64,000 nt of DNA from JAPSGB01 sp963775185 (GTDB lineage: Bacteria; Myxococcota_A; Polyangia; Polyangiales; Polyangiaceae): positions 434,001 to 498,000 of the forward strand of contig CAVZIE010000032.1 in assembly GCA_963775185.1 (NCBI GenBank). The letters run 5' to 3'. Below are positions 8,947 through 17,360 of the stretch, piece after piece. Under the pieces are notes generated by a model. It saw nothing but the letters and a program-made list of their open reading frames with translations. It was not told the DNA's origin and searched no databases. How positions within the stretch are numbered: the first letter of the stretch is position 1; each line of letters starts with the position of its first letter. Both the position numbers and the translations under genes were made by a program.

Positions 8947-9947
8947 GGATGTGCCTCCTCTGGATAGACGCCGAGCGTGCGCCCGACGCGCGCCCGGTGC
9001 CACGTCGCGTCGCCGTGCTCCGCGGCGAGCGCCCACGCGCGCTTGAGCCACAGGTGCAGGTCGAGCTCGTACGAGTAGCCGATGGCGCCGTGGATCTGCA
9101 GCGCCGCTTTCGCGACGAACGCCGCCGCGTCGGACGCCTGCGCCTTCGCCATCGACACGTGCAGCGAGCGATCCGCGTCGCCCCGGGCCATCGAATACGC
9201 GGCGCGGTACACCAGGGGCTTGGCGAACTCCAGTCTGAGCAGCGCGTTCGCCAGCTGGTGCTTCACTGCCTGGAAGCTGCCGATGGGCTTTCCAAACTGC
9301 TGGCGGGTCTTGGCGTATTCGACCGCGCTGTCGAGCAGATGGCCGGCCACGCCGCACAGCTCGGCCGCGGCGGCGAGCGCGGCGCGATCGAAGGCGCTGG
9401 CGATCGCGCCGCGCGGGCAGGCGACCGGCTCGCCGCGATCCCAGCGGATCGCGTACAGGCGTCGTGATCCGTCGACGGACGGCTGAAGCTCGCAGGTCGC
9501 GTCCTCGATCCGCAGCAGCGCGCCGCCACGCTCGGCGAAGATCACGTCCGCGCCCTTGGCGTGCGCGACGAGCGGCTCCGACTCGAACGCGACGACGGCC
9601 ACGGCCTTTCCCGCGCCGATCCGACCCAACCATTCATCCTGGCCGAGCTCCCGCAAGAGCGGGACGGCGACGGCGGTGGTCTCGAGCAAGGGCTCCGGAC
9701 ACGCCGCGCGACCGGCTTCCTCCATCAACAGGACGAGATCGAGCTCGTTGAAGCCGAGCCCCCCATGGGCCTCGGGCAGCGTCGCGCCGGTCACGCCGAT
9801 TTCGTGCAGCTGATCCCAGAGACCGGGCACGCGCCCGTCCTCCCGCGACCACGCGTCGCGCACCTGCGCGGCGCCGCACGCGCGCGCGAGCAGGTCGCGT
9901 AGCGCCTTGGCGAACAGCCGCTGATCGTCGGTGAACGCGAAGCGCAT
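8943..9947 (-). CDS. Acyl-CoA dehydrogenase (short, ChsE-type partner)
   Basis: The 334-residue protein begins with the acyl-CoA dehydrogenase N-terminal helix (FTDDQRLFAKALRDLLAR), has LPEAHGGLGFNELDLVLLME, and ends with the FAD/tetramer region (QFGKPIGSFQAVKHQLANAL, LQIHGAIGYSYELDLHLWLKR). At 334 residues it is shorter than ordinary dehydrogenases, like the steroid-specific subunits that work as alpha2beta2 heterotetramers. The partner is not adjacent. It is the first gene of the operon with two thiolases, with its ATG 11 bases from a KstR-type site. Exact substrate unknown. Confidence 0.85.
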   Translation of the reverse strand: MRFAFTDDQRLFAKALRDLLARACGAAQVRDAWSREDGRVPGLWDQLHEIGVTGATLPEAHGGLGFNELDLVLLMEEAGRAACPEPLLETTAVAVPLLRELGQDEWLGRIGAGKAVAVVAFESEPLVAHAKGADVIFAERGGALLRIEDATCELQPSVDGSRRLYAIRWDRGEPVACPRGAIASAFDRAALAAAAELCGVAGHLLDSAVEYAKTRQQFGKPIGSFQAVKHQLANALLRLEFAKPLVYRAAYSMARGDADRSLHVSMAKAQASDAAAFVAKAALQIHGAIGYSYELDLHLWLKRAWALAAEHGDATWHRARVGRTLGVYPEEAHP

Positions 9948-9972
9948 CGCGGCCCGAATAGAACATGTTTCA
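9948..9972 (-). promoter_or_regulatory. KstR-type operator and -10 of the acyl-CoA dehydrogenase/thiolase operon
   Basis: TAGAACATGTTTCA at 9959-9972. In gene direction the sequence runs on into TATTCG, seven bases, then ATG 9947. Confidence 0.8.
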
Positions 9973-9990
9973 TTCGGGCCGGCAAGGCGG

Positions 9991-10779
9991 CTAGTGGCGC
10001 GTCTCGGCGGGCCCGCTGAGGGCCGTCTCGCCGCGGCGATCGCCTTCGCCGAGCTTGCGCCGGAACAGGTCGATGACGAGCCGGTAGCCGGCCAGGGCGA
10101 GCTCCGGGTCGTAGCGCGGGCCCTCGTCGCGCATGAACGCGTGCTGGCCGTTGAACTCGTGCCACGTGTAGTGCACGCCCGCCTCGTCGAGCCGCGCCTT
10201 GATGCGCGCGCGCCCTTCGCCGGGGACGTGCGGATCCTGGCGGCCCCAGATCATCAAGAGCTCGCCGCGGATGTCGCCGGCGCGCGCGAGCGAGTCGTCG
10301 CCACCCTTGCCCAGGCTGCCCTTGTGGATGTCGGTGCCGTAGAACGTCGCGGTCGCGAGCACGTCGGGGTTCATCCCCGCGCGGAACGCCAGGTGACCGC
10401 CGATACAGATGCCCATGGACCCGAGCGCGCCGGTGCAGGCGTCGTTCGTCGACAGGAAGTCGAGGACGGCGCGCGCGTCGCCGTCGTAGGCGCTCGTGGG
10501 CTTGCCGATCTTGTGCGCGTTGCCCCGCTCGGCGCCGGCGCTGTCGTACTCCAGCACCGTGCCGGCGGGCTCGAGCTCGTGGTAGATCTCCGGCACGGCG
10601 ACGACGAAGCCGTGCCCGGCCATCAGCGCGGCGGTGCGCTCGATTGGCCCGGTGCGTTGGAAGATCTCGCTGAACATCACGAGCCCCGGATAGCGTCCGC
10701 CCGCGACCGGGCGGTACACGTACGTGCGCATCGGGCCCGTGGGCGTGCCGAGCTCGGTCGTCTCTTGCTGGATGATCAT
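9991..10779 (-). CDS. Dienelactone hydrolase family protein
   Basis: The 262-residue protein has the dienelactone hydrolase alpha/beta fold with a Cys nucleophile, Cys125 in GSMGICIGGH, the acid in WGRQDPHVP, and the base in FNGQHAFMRDEG. These enzymes hydrolyse lactones; related proteins act on diverse esters. The start was set at the ATG at 10779, where the family's N terminus (ETTELGTPTGPMRTYVYRP) begins. It lies ten bases after the small Cys-rich lipoprotein gene in the same direction. The KstR site at 9959 lies downstream and does not serve it. Confidence 0.85.
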   Translation of the reverse strand: MIIQQETTELGTPTGPMRTYVYRPVAGGRYPGLVMFSEIFQRTGPIERTAALMAGHGFVVAVPEIYHELEPAGTVLEYDSAGAERGNAHKIGKPTSAYDGDARAVLDFLSTNDACTGALGSMGICIGGHLAFRAGMNPDVLATATFYGTDIHKGSLGKGGDDSLARAGDIRGELLMIWGRQDPHVPGEGRARIKARLDEAGVHYTWHEFNGQHAFMRDEGPRYDPELALAGYRLVIDLFRRKLGEGDRRGETALSGPAETRH

Positions 10780-10789
10780 GGCGTCTCGC

Positions 10790-11059
10790 TCAGCTGACCT
10801 TGCAGCCGCCCTGACCCTTGCAGTCGTTCTTGCCCTTGCAGCCGTTCTTGCTCGACGTGCAGCCGCCCTGACCCTTGCAGTCGTTCTGTCCCTTGCAGGC
10901 GTGCTTGGCCGCGCCCGCACTGGCGGGCATCGCGCTCGTCGCGGGTGCAGCGGCGGAAGCTGCCGAGGAGGTGCTCGACGCGTCCTTCTTCGAGCAACCG
11001 CTCGCTCCCGCGACGATTCCGCCCACCGCCGCGACCATCAGTACTTGCTTCAGATCCAT
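10790..11059 (-). CDS. Small Cys-rich lipoprotein with tandem CKG repeats
   Basis: The 89-residue protein starts with a lipoprotein signal (KQVLMVAAVGGIVAGASGC, predicted lipidated Cys in ASGC), followed by a Ser/Ala-rich linker and two tandem units, CKGQNDCKGQGGC and CKGKNDCKGQGGC. The pattern of paired Cys with Lys-Gly resembles small periplasmic bufferin-type or EGF-like Cys-rich proteins that can bind copper; this is a resemblance only. The ATG was chosen because it precedes the signal peptide. It could be co-transcribed with the hydrolase at 9991. Confidence 0.7.
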   Translation of the reverse strand: MDLKQVLMVAAVGGIVAGASGCSKKDASSTSSAASAAAPATSAMPASAGAAKHACKGQNDCKGQGGCTSSKNGCKGKNDCKGQGGCKVS

Positions 11060-11099
11060 GCCGTCCTCCTCGTGTGAGGCGACAGCATCGCACGACCGG

Positions 11100-12227
11100 T
11101 CAACCCTTCGGAAGACCCAGCACGCGCTCGGCGACGATGTTGCGCTGGATCTCGTTGGTGCCCGCATAGATCGGCCCGGCGAGGGCGAACTGGAAGCCCT
11201 TCATCCAGCCGTTTTCCGCGAGCTCCGCGCGCGAGCCCAGCAGCGCGAGCGCGGTCTCGTGGAGGCGCACGTCGAGCTCCGACCAGAACAGCTTGTTCAA
11301 GCTCGACTCGGCCCCGATGTTGTGACCGTCCTGCATGCGCGTCACGGTCTGCAGCGTGTACAGGCGGTACGCCTCGGCGTCGATCGCCGCCTGCACCACG
11401 GCCGCGGCGTGGGTCGGATCGGGGTGCTCGGCGTACAGCGCCCGCAAGCGATCGCCGGTCGCGATGAAGCGCCCCGGGCTGCGCAGCGACAGCCCGCGCT
11501 CCGAGCTGGTCGTCGCCATCGCGACGTACCAGCCGCGGTCGACCTCGCCGAGCACGTCCTGATCGGGGACGAACACGTCGTCCAGGAATACCTCCGCGAA
11601 GCCCTCGTCGCCGTCGAGGCGCTGCACCCCGCGCACGGTCACGCCCGGCGCCCGCAGCGGCACCAGGAAGTACGTCATGCCCTTGTGCGGCTTGCCTTCC
11701 ATGTTGGTGCGGAACAAGCCGAACATGAAGTCGCAGAACGCGCCGCGCGTGCACCACGTCTTCTGTCCGGTGAGCCGCCAGCCGCCATCGACGCGTAGCG
11801 CGCGGCTCTTCAGGCTCGCGAGATCGCTGCCGGCGTTCGGCTCCGACCAGCCCTGGGCCCACAGCTCCTCGGCCGCGGCCATCTTCGGCAGGATGCGATC
11901 CTTCTGCTCCTGGGTGCCGAACTCGAACAGCGTGGGCGCGAGCAGGAAGATGCCGTTCTGGGTGACGCGGCTCGGCGCGCCGGCGCGGTAGTACTCCTCC
12001 TCGAAGATCAGCCACTCGGTCATGCTCGCGCCGCGTCCGCCGTACTCCGCCGGCCAGCTCACGACGCTCCAGCGCGCGGCGTGGAGCTGCTTCTCCCACT
12101 CCACGTGCTGGGCGAAGCCTTCGCGCGTGTCGCCGCTCGGGAGCGGCTCGCGCGGGACGTTCGCTTCCAGCCACGCCCGGCACTCGCTCTGGAACGCGCG
12201 TTCGGCGGGAGAGAGCTCGAGGTCCAT
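11100..12227 (-). CDS. Acyl-CoA dehydrogenase (steroid-associated FadE)
   Basis: The 375-residue protein has the complete acyl-CoA dehydrogenase layout: WPAEYGGRGASMTEW, the FAD/substrate motif WSEPNAGSDLASL, TGQKTWCTRGA, and the C-terminal IYAGTNEIQRNIVAERVLG. It oxidises an acyl-CoA ester to the 2-enoyl-CoA. Its ATG lies 15 bases from the KstR-type site at 12243, so it is part of the same regulon. Longer ATG starts upstream would begin inside the repeat and operator and were rejected. It resembles mycobacterial FadE proteins of the cholesterol regulon without a confident one-to-one match. Confidence 0.85.
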   Translation of the reverse strand: MDLELSPAERAFQSECRAWLEANVPREPLPSGDTREGFAQHVEWEKQLHAARWSVVSWPAEYGGRGASMTEWLIFEEEYYRAGAPSRVTQNGIFLLAPTLFEFGTQEQKDRILPKMAAAEELWAQGWSEPNAGSDLASLKSRALRVDGGWRLTGQKTWCTRGAFCDFMFGLFRTNMEGKPHKGMTYFLVPLRAPGVTVRGVQRLDGDEGFAEVFLDDVFVPDQDVLGEVDRGWYVAMATTSSERGLSLRSPGRFIATGDRLRALYAEHPDPTHAAAVVQAAIDAEAYRLYTLQTVTRMQDGHNIGAESSLNKLFWSELDVRLHETALALLGSRAELAENGWMKGFQFALAGPIYAGTNEIQRNIVAERVLGLPKG

Positions 12228-12256
12228 GCTGACGCGCTGGAATAGAACATGTTTCA
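12228..12256 (-). promoter_or_regulatory. KstR-type operator upstream of the acyl-CoA dehydrogenase at 11100
   Basis: TAGAACATGTTTCA at 12243-12256; in gene direction TATTCC follows, then 11 bases, then ATG 12227. The divergent FMN reductase gene starts 53 bases away on the other strand and might share the site. Confidence 0.8.
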
Positions 12257-12274
12257 AACAGGTCATCAAGGGAT

Positions 12275-12292
12275 TGCCGGTCCGGCGCGGAA
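12275..12292 (+). repeat. GC-rich palindromic repeat copy
   Basis: TGCCGGTCCGGCGCGGAA, exact copy, between the KstR-type site and the FMN reductase start. It is preceded by GGGAT, which is part of the longer repeat form. Confidence 0.75.
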
Positions 12293-12309
12293 GCGCCAGG
12301 CTCGGCGCC

Positions 12310-12892
12310 ATGCACAAGCTTCACGTGGTTGTCGCCAGCACGCGGCCGGGGCGCGTCGGATCGCCCGTCGGCCGGTGGTTTCTCGATGTCGCGCAAGCGC
12401 ACGGCGCGTTCGAGGCGCGACTGATCGAGCTCTCGGACGTCGCCTTGCCGCTGCTCGACGAGCCGGAGCATCCGCGCTTCCAGCGCTACCAGCACGATCA
12501 CACCAAGGCCTGGAGCGCGACTCGTGGACGAGGCGGACGCGTTCGTGTTCGTCACGCCGGAGTACAACTTCGCCGTGGCCGCGCCGCTGGTGAATGCGCT
12601 CGACTACCTGTCGCGCGAGTGGGCGTACAAGCCCGTGGGATTCGTCAGCTACGGCGGCGTGTCGGGGGGAACGCGCGGCGCGCAGATGGCCAAGCAGATC
12701 GTCGTGGCGCTGCGCATGATGCCCGTACCCGAGAGCGTGACGATCCCGTTCGTGAGCAAGCTGATGAAGGACGGCGTCTTCGACGGCGGCGAGGTGCAGA
12801 CCAAGGCCGGCAAGGCGATGCTCGACGAGCTGGCGCGCTGGGCCGGCGCGCTCGAGTCGCTCAGGGAGGCGGCGCGACGCCGGTCGCCTTGA
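12310..12892 (+). CDS. NADPH-dependent FMN reductase (flavodoxin fold), one frame shift
   Basis: Two frames join to a protein of about 193 residues. The first has LHVVVASTRPGRVGSPVGRW, the flavodoxin-like phosphate loop of the family. The second has FVFVTPEYNFAVAAPLVNAL and SYGGVSGGTRGAQMAKQ, the classic NADPH:FMN reductase/azoreductase motifs. The join is near 12525, where one base is surplus between SAT and VDEADAF. Such enzymes reduce free flavin or quinones. It is divergent from the acyl-CoA dehydrogenase and its 3' end overlaps the broken gene on the other strand. Confidence 0.8.
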
Positions 12893-13869
12893 ACAGGCAC
12901 GCTTGATCGAAGATCGGCTGGTCGACGGTACCGGCGATCCACAGCTCGTCGCCCACCCACGTCAGCCGGGCCCGCCGGCACGGCGTCTGGATCGTCCGGA
13001 CGTGGTCGTTGCAGACGCGGACGACGCGACTCGTCGCATCGAAGAGCCAGACGGCGCTGCGTCGGAGGGGTGCGATCGCCATCTGGTCAGTAGCCCGACC
13101 AGCGATCAGGGTCAGGGAAGCGGAACGCGGGACCTGCGTCCCGACGTTGTCGAGAAGTGCACAAGCGTGTCCGTGTCGACGGCCCAGGCGTCGCCGGGAT
13201 CGCCGGCCATCGCCTGGATGGAGCGGAACGGTCCGATATCGACGCGCCGCCATGCGTCGCGCTTCCAGATCATCAGACGTGACGCGTGGTCGACGACCGC
13301 ATGCATCCGCGGAAGATCGAAAGACATTATCCGGGCCTCCGGCGGCGGCCCGAGCGTGGCGATCGGCTTGTCGCGGCCGAAGACGCGGATCGCGCAGCCG
13401 CGCGCGGGATCAGTCGCACCCGAGCCAGGTCAAATCGGCGGCGAATCCCGCGCGAAGGCCGCGCAGGGATCCGGCGACAAGCACTCAGCGCACCCGCCAG
13501 CACAATCTCCACCGCGTCGCTCCCGGCTGCACCACGCCGCGCTGCGCGACGCCGGTGCGAGCGACGCGCTCGCCATGGCGACCACGTCGACGTGCCGAGC
13601 GCGAGCACGCCGGACCCGGTGACGGCGACGTGGTCGATACTCGAGAGCTCACACGCCACGTGCAAGCGACGTCCACGAATCGCGGCGATAGTCGAGAATG
13701 TCGTTCCGCGACGTGAGCAGGGCGACGTGCTCGGGCGTGCCGGCGAGCTCCGAGGGGGCGCGGAGCGCGCGCTGGGCGCCGGCGCGGGTCGCGCAGCGGG
13801 CTGCACGACGACCGCGGGCCGCGGTGTGCACGCGCACGGCGCGAGGGCTGCCACGTTCGCCCACCTCAC
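12861..13869 (-). pseudogene. Broken beta-propeller-like lipoprotein gene
   Basis: No single frame covers this stretch, but protein-like pieces line up on the minus strand in order: a possible lipoprotein signal with a Pro/Ala-rich linker near 13869, HVALLTSRNDILDYRRDSW, SSIDHVAVTGSGVLALG, AADLTWLGCD, MIWKRDAWRRVDIGPFRS, and DELWIAGTVDQPIFDQACL near the end. They resemble the intact lipoproteins at 19994 and 24998. At least five frame changes of both signs are needed. It is either a decaying gene or a stretch with poor consensus. The C-terminal frame ends at TGA 12861. Confidence 0.5.
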
Positions 13870-13896
13870 GGACCCGGTCTGTCACGCTTCGCGCGG

Positions 13897-13914
13897 TTCC
13901 GCGCCGGACCGGCA
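13897..13914 (-). repeat. GC-rich palindromic repeat copy
   Basis: TTCCGCGCCGGACCGGCA on the plus strand, immediately downstream of the enoyl-CoA hydratase stop and near the start side of the broken lipoprotein gene. Confidence 0.75.
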
Positions 13915-13927
13915 TCCATTCCCGGAG

Positions 13928-14764
13928 CTACTTCAGCGATTCGGCCATGCTCTTGGCGTCCTGGCCGGCCAGGTGATCGTCGCTGGTGAGCGAGTTGTGC
14001 GCGTGGGCCAGGTGATGCAGCGCGAAGGTGGCGTCCATCACGTCGCGCAGGCCCATGCGATCCTCGGCCTGGTTGATGGCCTTCTTGGCGAGGGCCAGTC
14101 CAAAGCGCGGCATCTTGGCGATGCGCGTCGCGACATCCAGGGTCGCGGCTTCGAGATCGGCGCGCGGCACGACGCGGTTGACCATGCCGACCTCATAGGC
14201 GCGCTGGGCGGGCATGCGCTCGCCCAGGAACAGGAACTCTTTCGCGAGCCGCGGCGACATCACGAACGGGTGCGCGAAGTACTCCACGCCGGGGATGCCC
14301 ATCTTCAAGACTGGATCGGCGAAGAACGCGTCGTCGGCGGCGATGATCAGGTCGCACACCCAGGCGAGCATGAGCGCGCCGGCCACGCATGCGCCCTGGA
14401 CGCTGGCGATCAGCGGTTTGGGGATCTCGCGCCAGCGCCGGCACATGCCGAGATACAGCTCCTGCTCGCGCACGAAGATGTTCTCGGCGCCGGGTTTGTC
14501 GGCGTGCTCGTACCAGGTCGTGGCAACGCGCGGGAAAGGCTTGTCGATGTCGCGCTCCGGCGTGCCGATGTCGTGGCCGGCGCTGAAGTGATCGCCGGCG
14601 CCGGCGAGGACGATGACCGCGACGCTGTCGTCGTTCGTGGCGCGCACGAACGCGGCGTCGAGCGCGCCGGTCAGCTTCGCGTTCTGGGCGTTGCGGTAGC
14701 GCGGGCGGTTCAGCGTCACGATCGCGGTCGCGTCGCGCTGTTCGTAGAGGACTTCGTCGGTCAT
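13928..14764 (-). CDS. Enoyl-CoA hydratase/isomerase family protein
   Basis: The 278-residue crotonase-fold protein has IVTLNRPRYRNAQNAKL, the oxyanion-hole strand AGAGDHFSAGHDIG, and ASVQGACVAGALMLAWVCDL. The family hydrates or isomerises enoyl-CoA, or hydrolyses some cyclic CoA esters. It is the last gene of the ipdA-ipdB-ipdC operon, overlapping ipdC by four bases (ATGA). This placement suggests a step in opening or trimming the last steroid rings, but it is not EchA20, which is encoded separately at 18389. Confidence 0.85.
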   Translation of the reverse strand: MTDEVLYEQRDATAIVTLNRPRYRNAQNAKLTGALDAAFVRATNDDSVAVIVLAGAGDHFSAGHDIGTPERDIDKPFPRVATTWYEHADKPGAENIFVREQELYLGMCRRWREIPKPLIASVQGACVAGALMLAWVCDLIIAADDAFFADPVLKMGIPGVEYFAHPFVMSPRLAKEFLFLGERMPAQRAYEVGMVNRVVPRADLEAATLDVATRIAKMPRFGLALAKKAINQAEDRMGLRDVMDATFALHHLAHAHNSLTSDDHLAGQDAKSMAESLK

Positions 14765-15813
14765 TGCGAAAGGCGGGCCAGGGTGGCTTCCGCTTCGCGC
14801 ATGATACGCGCGATCAGCTCGGCCACGGTGGGAAGCTCGTCGATCACGCCGGTGACCTGGCCGGTGGGCAGGATCCCGACCTCGGGGCGACCGTCCACCA
14901 TGCTGGCCTTGGTCAGCATGGGTGCGTTGGCGGCGAGGGCGACCTGGGCCCAGCTGAGATCCTGGTTCTTCTTCATGGCCAGGCCTTCGCGGAGCAAGTC
15001 CGTGACCGGCGTGCCGGTGAGCTTGAGGAACGACAGCGCGTTGTACGCGGCCATCGGGAAGCGGGTGAGGGCGCTGGCCTTCTCGAGACCCTGGATGAGC
15101 TTGGTCTTGATCACGCGCTGCGGATAGCCGTCGATGCTGCGCGTGACGACCGTGCCGTTGGCCTGCGTCTCCAGGTAGATCTGTTTCACTTCGTCGGGGA
15201 CGTGGCTCTCCTGCGTGAGCAGGAAGCGCGTGCCCATGGCGATCCCGCTCGCGCCGTAGGCGAGCGCTGCGACCAGGCCGCGGCCGTCGTGGAAGCCGCC
15301 GGCGCCGACGACGGGGATGCTCACGGTGTCGCAGACCTGGGGCAGGAGCAGCGTGGTCGCGACGTCGCCGGTGTGGCCGCCGCCTTCGTGACCCTGGGCG
15401 ATGACCGCGTCCACGCCCCAGCCGGCGACCTTCTCGGCGTGGCGCTTGGCGCCGATGGTGGGCATCGTGAACACGCCGTTGTCTTTCAGCTTCTTGATCA
15501 GATCCTTGCCGGGCGCCTGGGCGAAGCTCGCGACGCGTACGCCTTCGCGGATCATCAGGTCCACCCGGTCGTTCACGTCGGGCTGATCGGCACGCAGGTT
15601 CACGCCGAAGGGCTTGTCGGTGCGGCTCTTGACCTTGGCGACGGCTTCTTCGAGCTCCGGGAAGGTCATGGTCGCCGACGCCAGGATGCCGAGGCCGCCG
15701 GCGGCGCTGGTCGCGGCGGTCAAGCGCGCGCCGCTGACCCAGCCCATGCCGGTCTGGATGATCGGATACTGGATGCCGAGGGCTTCGCAGAGGCGGGTGT
15801 GGAGCGCGCTCAT
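14761..15813 (-). CDS. ipdC: IpdC-like NADPH-dependent flavoprotein (nitronate monooxygenase family)
   Basis: The 350-residue TIM-barrel flavoprotein has IQTGMGWVSGARLTAATSAA at the N terminus, VIAQGHEGGGHTGDV with the FMN phosphate-binding region, and PVVGAGGFHDGRGLVAAL followed by GASGIAMGTRFLLTQES. IpdC belongs to this family and reduces a 5-hydroxy indanone-CoA intermediate in HIP degradation. Position supports it: directly after ipdA and ipdB, overlapping ipdB by four bases, the same order as in mycobacteria. General nitronate monooxygenases look similar, so the assignment depends partly on context. Confidence 0.8.
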   Translation of the reverse strand: MSALHTRLCEALGIQYPIIQTGMGWVSGARLTAATSAAGGLGILASATMTFPELEEAVAKVKSRTDKPFGVNLRADQPDVNDRVDLMIREGVRVASFAQAPGKDLIKKLKDNGVFTMPTIGAKRHAEKVAGWGVDAVIAQGHEGGGHTGDVATTLLLPQVCDTVSIPVVGAGGFHDGRGLVAALAYGASGIAMGTRFLLTQESHVPDEVKQIYLETQANGTVVTRSIDGYPQRVIKTKLIQGLEKASALTRFPMAAYNALSFLKLTGTPVTDLLREGLAMKKNQDLSWAQVALAANAPMLTKASMVDGRPEVGILPTGQVTGVIDELPTVAELIARIMREAEATLARLSQ

Positions 15814-16512
15814 GACGGGATCTCGCGCTTGCCGCGGGCGTCGGGGTCGATGACCTCGCGGAGCAGGCGCAGCTCTTCAGCGGTGGGTTCGCGTGTGGTC
15901 GGGCACGTCGTCCGGCACGACGAGCTCGAAGCCGGTGTTCGCGACGACCTCTTCGACGGTCACGCCCGGATGCACCGACGCGAGGCGCATGCGGTGGTCC
16001 GGCGTGGCGAAGTCGAGCACGGCGAGGTTCGTGACCACGCGGCGGATCTCCTTGCAGCCGCGGTCCCAGCCGACGCCGCTCACCACGTCGACCTTCTCGA
16101 CGAAGACGCGCTTGGAGTGTTTCGGGACCCAGTAGCTGGTCGGGTGGTTCACGGTGTTGCCCGGCGCGCCGCGCATGCCCAGCAGCTGCGCCTTGGGTTT
16201 CTCGAACGGCCCGATGCAGGCGATGTTCTGGTTGCCGAAGCGGTCGATCTGGGACGCGCCCATGATCACGTGGCGGCGGCCCGACCAGACCACGTCGAAC
16301 ACGCGCCGGTACGGCATCCAGCCCTCCACGGTGCCGTCGACGTTGATCAGGCTGGCCACGCCGTCGGTCATGAGCAGGTCCGGCGAGTGGGTGAGGCGAG
16401 CCAGGCGCGCGCCGATGCCGGGCAAGACGCCGATCGGGCTCGCCAGGATCTCGCCGTCGTCGCGGAACAGGTCGCCGAGGGCGACCGCGCACACCTCGTG
16501 TCGCTCAGCCAC
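15810..16512 (-). CDS. ipdB: IpdB, CoA-transferase-like beta subunit (one frame shift near the end)
   Basis: The protein starts at GTG 16512, eight bases inside the end of ipdA, and runs in one frame to about 15893: ASPIGVLPGIGARLARLTH, then VIMGASQIDRFGNQNIACIG, then HPGVTVEEVVANTGFEL. The first frame then stops, while the adjacent frame continues with REPTAEELRLLREVIDPDA and ends with a TGA that overlaps the ipdC start (ATGA), so a one-base surplus or two-base loss near 15893 is likely. IpdA/IpdB form an atypical CoA-transferase-fold hydrolase that opens the last steroid ring (COCHEA-CoA). Confidence 0.85.
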
Positions 16513-17335
16513 GGCTCACCTCGCTCTGGTACGTCGCTTCGTCCACGTCGAGGTAGCGCGCCTTGAACGCTTCCCAGTCGCCGGTGGCGTACTCGCGCTG
16601 GAAGGCCTCGTCCCGCCCGTAGTCCGGCGGGCACTCGGTGAAGTGGGCGCCGTTCGGCGTCTCGATCACGGCGTCGGTCATCATGCGGTTGATGTGCAAC
16701 GTCTGGACTGGCCCCGGGGCGAGCTCGCTCGTGGGGACGATCCTTTCGGTGGTCATGATGCGGCGCTTGGCGGCCATGCAGAACAGGTCGTCGAAGTACG
16801 GGTCCGGCCCCAGGATCTGGCCATTGCCGGCGGCGTCCGCGCGGTTGACGTGGATCATCGCCACGTCGAGCGGGATCGCCGGCACCGCGACCAGTTCCTC
16901 GCCGTCGTCGTACGGCGACTTCACCATGCGCAGCTGCGGGTTCACGCGCATCACGTCGGAACCACGCCCGGCGCGCGTCGGCAGGAAGGGCAGGCGCAGC
17001 GACGCGGCGTACAGGCCCCACTGGAGCATGCCCTCGTCGAGCTCCACGGCTTCGATTTCGCCGGCTTGCCGCGCGGCGCGGAAGTACGGCTCGAGCGGGA
17101 TCGAGTCGAGCGACACGAAGCCGTAGACCAGCTTCTTGATCTTGCCGGCCTTGCACAGCAGCCCCACGTCGGGCCCGCCGTACGAGACGATCGTCAGATC
17201 CTTCAAGGGCGATCGCAGGATCGCGCGCACCAGCGCCATTGGCTTGCGCCGCGATCCCCAGCCGCCGATCCCGATCGTCATGCCGTCGCGGAGATCGGTG
17301 ACGATGGCGTCGAGAGTGGTGCGTTTGTCCGCCAT
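16505..17335 (-). CDS. ipdA: IpdA, CoA-transferase-like alpha subunit
   Basis: The 276-residue protein has the family's N-terminal glycine loop DGMTIGIGGWGSRRKPMALV, then VSYGGPDVGLLCKAGKIKK, and ends with DWEAFKARYLDVDEATYQ. With IpdB it forms the COCHEA-CoA ring-opening hydrolase of cholesterol degradation. It is first in the operon ipdA-ipdB-ipdC-enoyl-CoA hydratase. ATG 17335 is 11 bases from the KstR-type site; a longer start would begin in the operator. Confidence 0.88.
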   Translation of the reverse strand: MADKRTTLDAIVTDLRDGMTIGIGGWGSRRKPMALVRAILRSPLKDLTIVSYGGPDVGLLCKAGKIKKLVYGFVSLDSIPLEPYFRAARQAGEIEAVELDEGMLQWGLYAASLRLPFLPTRAGRGSDVMRVNPQLRMVKSPYDDGEELVAVPAIPLDVAMIHVNRADAAGNGQILGPDPYFDDLFCMAAKRRIMTTERIVPTSELAPGPVQTLHINRMMTDAVIETPNGAHFTECPPDYGRDEAFQREYATGDWEAFKARYLDVDEATYQSEVSRG

Positions 17336-17360
17336 GCGGGCCGGAATAGAACATGTTTCA
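17336..17360 (-). promoter_or_regulatory. KstR-type operator and -10 of the ipdABC operon
   Basis: TAGAACATGTTTCA at 17347-17360; in gene direction TATTCC, seven bases, then ATG 17335. The stop codon of the upstream HNH gene falls inside this site. Confidence 0.8.

Noticed and set aside
12861..13869. Calling this stretch two or three separate genes
   Set aside because: The protein-like pieces continue one another across frame changes and match the layout of the lipoproteins at 19994 and 24998, so one broken gene is more likely.
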